A DNA stretch of 64,000 nt from Clostridiales bacterium VE202-21 (GTDB lineage: Bacteria > Bacillota > Clostridia > Lachnospirales > Lachnospiraceae), in assembly GCA_000509105.1 (NCBI GenBank), contig BAIF02000033.1, forward strand, positions 42,591 to 106,590. The letters are read 5' to 3'. A model generated the notes under the pieces. The model was not told the origin of the DNA and searched no databases. It saw nothing but the letters and a program-made list of their open reading frames with translations. Position numbers and translations under genes: made by a program. Positions 60,454-64,000 of the stretch are shown one piece after another; positions within the stretch are counted from its first letter, which is position 1, and every line of letters begins with the position of its first letter.

Positions 60454-61530
60454 CTATTTACCAGCGATAAAGTCTTCCAGCATTGCGCGGCACTGGTCGT
60501 CCGGATGCTGTACCGGTGGGTGTTTCATAAAGTAGGAGCTTGGCTCTTCGATTGCGCCTGCCATCCCTCTGTCTTTTGCGAGCATGCAGCATCTAACGGC
60601 GTCAACGCTGATTCCACCGGAGTTCGGGCTGTCGATAACATCCAGTTTCAAGTTCAGGCTTACAGGCGCTCCGCCAAACTTCTGTCCTTCGATGCAGATA
60701 ATTGCGGTCTTCTGATCTCCCTGGTTGTCAACAAAAGCGAATCCGGGAGCAATCGGCACATCATGTTTCAGAATACTTGCAATCGCGTCATGCTTTGTGA
60801 CATGTTTTGTCTCACCGCGCATAACCAGGTTGATAAAGTCTGTATTTCCAGCGTAGTTGAGCTGATAAGACTTTGTAATCTTAATTCCTCTGTCCTCAAA
60901 CAGTTTTGCAAGCGCTCTATGTACGATGGTTGCGCCTAACTGGCTCTTCCAGTCGTCACCGATAACCGGGATGCCAGCCTTTTTGCATTTATCAGCGATG
61001 GCTGGTGTGCTGGCGATCAGTTCCGGAATTCCGTTGACAACGCCGCATCCTGCTTCACATGCTGCATCCACGTAAAATCTTGCTGCATCGTGGGAACCTG
61101 TAGGAAGGTTGATAAGAATGACATCAACTTTGTAATCTTTGAGTGCCTGAACTACGTCTACCGGCTCTTGAGAGTCATCAATTGTAAAGTAGTCTTTGCC
61201 ATAGTAATGCTGCAGATGATCCGGTGCTCCGTCCAGGACTGGTCCTTTTAATACCGGCGCCCCGAGTTTCGGAACATCGCAGATCTTGTATGTACAGTTT
61301 GGCCATTCCAGAATTGCTTCGCTGACATCCTTGCCAACTTTCTTGGAATCAATATCAAAACCCACAACAACTTCGATATCGGAAGGAACATATCCCCCCA
61401 GGTTATAATGCATAAGTCCGCCGGCTTCTTCTGCAATCTCCGGTGTCTTATAGAACTCGATTCCCTGAACGAGAGAGCATGCGCAGTTACCTACTCCGAC
61501 GAGTGCCAATCTGATTTTTTTCTCTGCCAT
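60454..61530 (-). CDS. ino1: Inositol-3-phosphate synthase
   Basis: This 358-aa NAD-dependent synthase of the bacterial/archaeal short type makes myo-inositol 3-phosphate from glucose 6-phosphate. The N-terminal Rossmann motif LALVGVGNCACSLVQGI (residues 8-24), VVGFDIDSKKVGKDV, NLPTGSHDAARFYVDAA, GDDWKSQLGATIVHRAL (Lys in the active-site region, about 192-208) and NYAGNTDFINL (about 226-236) are clear family marks. It is monocistronic and divergent from a PfkB kinase. The promoter carries LacI-type operator boxes, so it is regulated with the adjacent sugar genes. Inositol phosphate synthesis is not universal in Clostridia and may serve lipids, thiols or a catabolic route. Confidence 0.9.
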   Translation of the reverse strand: MAEKKIRLALVGVGNCACSLVQGIEFYKTPEIAEEAGGLMHYNLGGYVPSDIEVVVGFDIDSKKVGKDVSEAILEWPNCTYKICDVPKLGAPVLKGPVLDGAPDHLQHYYGKDYFTIDDSQEPVDVVQALKDYKVDVILINLPTGSHDAARFYVDAACEAGCGVVNGIPELIASTPAIADKCKKAGIPVIGDDWKSQLGATIVHRALAKLFEDRGIKITKSYQLNYAGNTDFINLVMRGETKHVTKHDAIASILKHDVPIAPGFAFVDNQGDQKTAIICIEGQKFGGAPVSLNLKLDVIDSPNSGGISVDAVRCCMLAKDRGMAGAIEEPSSYFMKHPPVQHPDDQCRAMLEDFIAGK

Positions 61531-61589
61531 AGTTTTTTCCTCCTGAGATAATTTGGATTATTATGTATTTGATGCTGGAGCAAATGTTA

Positions 61590-61739
61590 AAGTTAACGTT
61601 TAAGTAATCGGACAAAAAAATTTTTATGCTGTCCTCAGTATGAAAATGTGAAAAGATAAACAAAATGATAGTTAACGTTAACTGTATCATTTGATCTGCT
61701 TCATGACCCCATTCTAAATCCAAAAAATAAAAAAGTCAA
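61590..61739 (-). promoter_or_regulatory. ino1 promoter with GTTAAC operator boxes
   Basis: On the minus strand TTGACT (61734-61739), 17 bp, TAGAAT (61711-61716). Downstream in the leader, AGTTAACGTTAACT (61670-61683) is a perfect 14-bp palindrome, and AGTTAACGTTT (61591-61601) is a half-matching second box 80 bp away. The pattern suits a LacI-family repressor, most likely the one at 62964. Confidence 0.7.
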
Positions 61740-61855
61740 TTGGCATATATGCACAAAAAGTTTATAGAAAATTAGTCAATATTCTCAAAAAGCCTAATAC
61801 TGAATGAAAAAACGGCTGAAGGAGCAGAAAAAAGCGGATTTTTTTGTATAAAATG

Positions 61856-61885
61856 TTGGACAATGTTTGAATAGTAAGCTATACT
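61856..61885 (+). promoter_or_regulatory. Probable promoter of PfkB kinase/LacI genes
   Basis: TTGGAC (61856-61861), 18 bp, TATACT (61880-61885). The leader to 62038 is about 150 nt with no gene. Apart from the operators described for ino1, the 508-bp divergent region shows nothing else I can name. Confidence 0.55.
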
Positions 61886-62038
61886 AAAAATTAAGAAAAT
61901 ACAGTTACTGTACCGATAACTTAAATGTTACTTATTATTTTAGTTTATTTCGTTATAGAAAGGCTGTACATAGAAAAATCTCTGCTGTTAAGGAGTGATA
62001 CTAACTGCCGCCAGCAGACTGAACGGAGGGGATACTCA

Positions 62039-62962
62039 GTGAAAAATGAAAAGGTAGATATTGTCACCATAGGCAATATTGTAAAAGAGACAATTTTTCT
62101 GACGGATAAGATAGTGGGGCCGGTTCTTGGAAGCCCCTGTGCATATACAAGCCTGGCTCTTGCGAAAGCCGGAAAGAGTACGGGGATTGTGACCTATTGC
62201 GGCGAGGAGATGCAGAAGATAATAGAAAGAGAACTGCGCATGGTGGATACAACGGGATGCATTCCCTATATGTATACGACAGAGAATCATTTGATTTATC
62301 AGGAAGATGCGAAAAACAGGGTAGAGTATTTTAAAGTAGCTCCTGTGATCAGTTATGAAGTAATACCGGAGACATATCTGGATGCCTCTACATTTTTCAT
62401 CTGTCCCATGGATTATGAAGTGGATATTGAGATATGCCAGAGGCTGAATGCGGCTGGAAAGCGCATTATCGTGGATCTGGGCGGATACGGCGGAACCACC
62501 TCCTACAATCATTTTCCGGTAGGAACATACCGGGGAAGAAAACTGGTGGATGATTTATGTGCAAATGCATTTATTATAAAAGCCAGCCAGGATGACCTGC
62601 GTTATCTGATGCCGGATCAAAGTGTGGAAGACTGCCTGGAGTATCTGACTGCCAGAGGCCCCCAATATGCCGTTGTTACCATGGGAGAACAGGGTGCGGC
62701 ATTCCAGGGGGCAGGCGGAAAAGTACTGTTTTCGGACAGTTACCCTACGATGGAAGGAAAGGAAAAAAACCTGACGGGAGCCGGAGATGCATTTTCGGCA
62801 GGTTTAATGGCGGCTTTAGATGAAAAACCCGATGATATAGCTTATGCAGTAGAGTATGCCAATAGTATGGCATCACTGATTCTGGAAGAAAACGGCGGAT
62901 GCGTGGAGAGCAGGATGCCGGTTGAAAGAATGGTCAAGCTGCGGATGGAGGGAAAATTATAG
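62039..62962 (+). CDS. PfkB-family carbohydrate kinase
   Basis: This 307-aa ribokinase-like sugar kinase has an N-terminal VDIVTIGNIVKETIFLTD, GSPCAYTSLALAKAGKSTGI in place of the usual GG motif (about residues 29-48), VVTMGEQGAAFQG, and the ATP/anion-hole motif NLTGAGDAFSAGLMAAL (about 243-259) with the catalytic Asp in GAGDAF. GTG at 62039 has GGAGGG 8 bp upstream; the frame continues to 61925 but without support. It lies 1 bp before the LacI gene and divergent from ino1. Substrate unknown; inositol or a ketose are candidates. Confidence 0.78.
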   Translation: MKNEKVDIVTIGNIVKETIFLTDKIVGPVLGSPCAYTSLALAKAGKSTGIVTYCGEEMQKIIERELRMVDTTGCIPYMYTTENHLIYQEDAKNRVEYFKVAPVISYEVIPETYLDASTFFICPMDYEVDIEICQRLNAAGKRIIVDLGGYGGTTSYNHFPVGTYRGRKLVDDLCANAFIIKASQDDLRYLMPDQSVEDCLEYLTARGPQYAVVTMGEQGAAFQGAGGKVLFSDSYPTMEGKEKNLTGAGDAFSAGLMAALDEKPDDIAYAVEYANSMASLILEENGGCVESRMPVERMVKLRMEGKL

Positions 62963-62963
62963 T

Positions 62964-63995
62964 ATGAAAAAAGTAACAAGATTGAAGGATTTGGCAGAGG
63001 GGCTTGGTGTAAGTATTACGACGGTATCTAAGGCGCTGAATGACCATCCGGATATATCCGCTAAGAGGAAAAAAGAGATTCTGGACTATGCAAGAGAAGT
63101 AAACTATGTGCCGAATCAGGTTGCCCGAAGTTTCCGCCAGCAGCGGACCAACATGGTTGGTATTATTATCAGTGATAACGCCAACCCATTCTACGCAAGG
63201 GTGATCCGGGGTATCGAGGAGACGTTATCGGCCCACGGCTATCATTGCGTCGTGATGAACAGCCATGAGGATGTGGATAAGGAGATTCAGCTGGTAGACG
63301 AGCTGAGGGGTCTTAACGTGGCAGGTGTAATCCTGACACCGGCGGCGGGAAATAAAAAGAGCTGTGAATTACTGCGGAAATATGATATCCCCTATGTTCT
63401 GGTGAACCGTTACCTGGAAAAAGACGAGGACACCTATGTGGTTCTGGATGATTATCAGGCCGCATATATGACAGCAAAGCATCTCTGCAGCTACGGCAAT
63501 GAAAAGATTTTTTTCCTGAATTTCCTGCCCAGTGTCTCTTCCGCGCAGAACAGGCTGGAGGGCTACAAGAAGGCGCTCGAAGACTGCGGCATCCCGTATG
63601 AGCCGAACATGGTCGTATCCGGCTGCACGGATCAGGCGGACGGATACGAGAGCATGAAGCGCATATTGGAGCGCAATAAACCCCCGCTGTCCGTGATGTG
63701 TTACAGCGATTATATCGCAATAGGCGCGATCTGTGCAATCCAGGAGAGGGGATTCAACCTGCCCCATGATATCGCACTTAGCGGCAATGACGACATCGGA
63801 ATACTGTCCTTTGTAAAACCCCGTCTGACAACCATCGGCTCGCCCAAACTAAGAATGGGCATTGAGAGCGCCAGGCTGCTGATAGAATTAATGGATGCAA
63901 GGGCAAAGATGGAGGATGAAGAGGAGGAGACAGAACCGGAAGAGAAAAAGCATGTAGTAATGAAACCAGAACTAATACTGCGGGAGACCTCCTAA
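62964..63995 (+). CDS. LacI-family transcriptional regulator
   Basis: This 343-aa repressor has the helix-turn-helix RLKDLAEGLGVSITTVSKAL (residues 6-25), DHPDISAKRKKEILDYAREV, the hinge ARSFRQQRTNMVGIIISDN, and a ligand domain with RVIRGIEETLSAHGYHCVVM and DIALSGNDDIGI. The C-terminus has an unusually acidic run of aspartates and glutamates (about 315-330). GGAGGGA precedes the ATG at 62964; the frame extends back to 62922 inside the kinase gene. It probably binds the GTTAACGTTAAC boxes upstream of ino1 and may control the kinase and transketolase operons. Confidence 0.87.
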   Translation: MKKVTRLKDLAEGLGVSITTVSKALNDHPDISAKRKKEILDYAREVNYVPNQVARSFRQQRTNMVGIIISDNANPFYARVIRGIEETLSAHGYHCVVMNSHEDVDKEIQLVDELRGLNVAGVILTPAAGNKKSCELLRKYDIPYVLVNRYLEKDEDTYVVLDDYQAAYMTAKHLCSYGNEKIFFLNFLPSVSSAQNRLEGYKKALEDCGIPYEPNMVVSGCTDQADGYESMKRILERNKPPLSVMCYSDYIAIGAICAIQERGFNLPHDIALSGNDDIGILSFVKPRLTTIGSPKLRMGIESARLLIELMDARAKMEDEEEETEPEEKKHVVMKPELILRETS

Positions 63996-64000
63996 AAATT

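Noticed and set aside
62046..62060. ATG at 62046 as start of the PfkB kinase
   Set aside because: It is in a different frame from the kinase; the in-frame GTG at 62039 has a well-spaced GGAGGG.
1..64000. CRISPR arrays, tRNA or rRNA genes, prophage or integrase genes
   Set aside because: I looked for regularly spaced repeats, cloverleaf-like segments and recombinase motifs and saw none; a tRNA scan was not possible here.

Overview
The window looks like a chromosomal segment from an anaerobic, Gram-positive gut-type Clostridium, most probably a Lachnospiraceae (Blautia-like; the genus cannot be settled from this sequence). The reasons are strong AGGAGG ribosome sites, moderate-to-low GC, several sugar-binding lipoproteins with a Cys lipobox, YesM/YesN, ROK, LacI and AraC regulators beside sugar transporters, and an anaerobic nickel CO dehydrogenase operon. 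There are no rRNA or tRNA genes, no CRISPR array, no prophage and no recognisable transposase.

Layout. (1) 205-7174: FGGY kinase (rhamnulokinase-like), class II aldolase, one ABC importer (binding protein plus two MalF/MalG-type permeases) and a ROK regulator. (2) 7379-9443: AraC regulator and a URO-D-like protein whose ribosome site sits in a perfect hairpin. (3) 9701-17005: LacI regulator, ABC importer, GH65 phosphorylase (broken) and beta-phosphoglucomutase, which together form a disaccharide phosphorolysis locus. (4) 17265-24734: second URO-D-like protein, ribose-type ABC importer, zinc polyol dehydrogenase and ROK regulator. (5) 24735-29057: a deletion scar joining remnants of sdaA and an Asp/Glu racemase-like gene, a flavodoxin-ferredoxin protein, a secreted cell-wall hydrolase and an AraC regulator. 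(6) 29227-33314: Rrf2, CO dehydrogenase, CooF-like ferredoxin and an FAD/NAD(P) reductase. (7) 33369-37300: a regulator with two GntR-type DNA-binding domains and a GGDEF-EAL protein. (8) 37494-43428: LacI, AnmK-like kinase and a ribose-type importer whose ATPase is frameshifted. (9) 43429-43987: a non-coding block with long-range inverted repeats, including a 251-bp near-palindrome. (10) 44615-57324: an ABC importer split around a YesM/YesN two-component system, an amidohydrolase, a 1083-aa glycosidase-like enzyme, a DHDPS-family lyase and a hydroxyacid dehydrogenase. (11) 57672-63995: split transketolase, ribulose-phosphate epimerase, inositol-3-phosphate synthase, PfkB kinase and a LacI regulator.

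The genes form a row of independent sugar-uptake modules, each with its own regulator next to a transporter and a few catabolic enzymes. The CO dehydrogenase operon is the one clear energy/redox module. Several genes are damaged: a stop directly after the start codon of a permease, a scrambled stretch in GH65, a 1-base shift in an RbsA-type ATPase, and the sdaA/racemase scar. These may be real decay or, for the single-base events, sequencing error.

The most interesting signals are non-coding. They are the 251-bp palindrome with two internal hairpins (43714-43964), a duplicated promoter architecture of three AAAAGTTAC-type boxes (spacing 22 and 35) before both transcription units of the YesMN locus, a dispersed AACAGTTCAG hairpin family, and a hairpin that buries the ribosome site of the first URO-D-like gene. 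All family assignments are by eye from the translated sequence.
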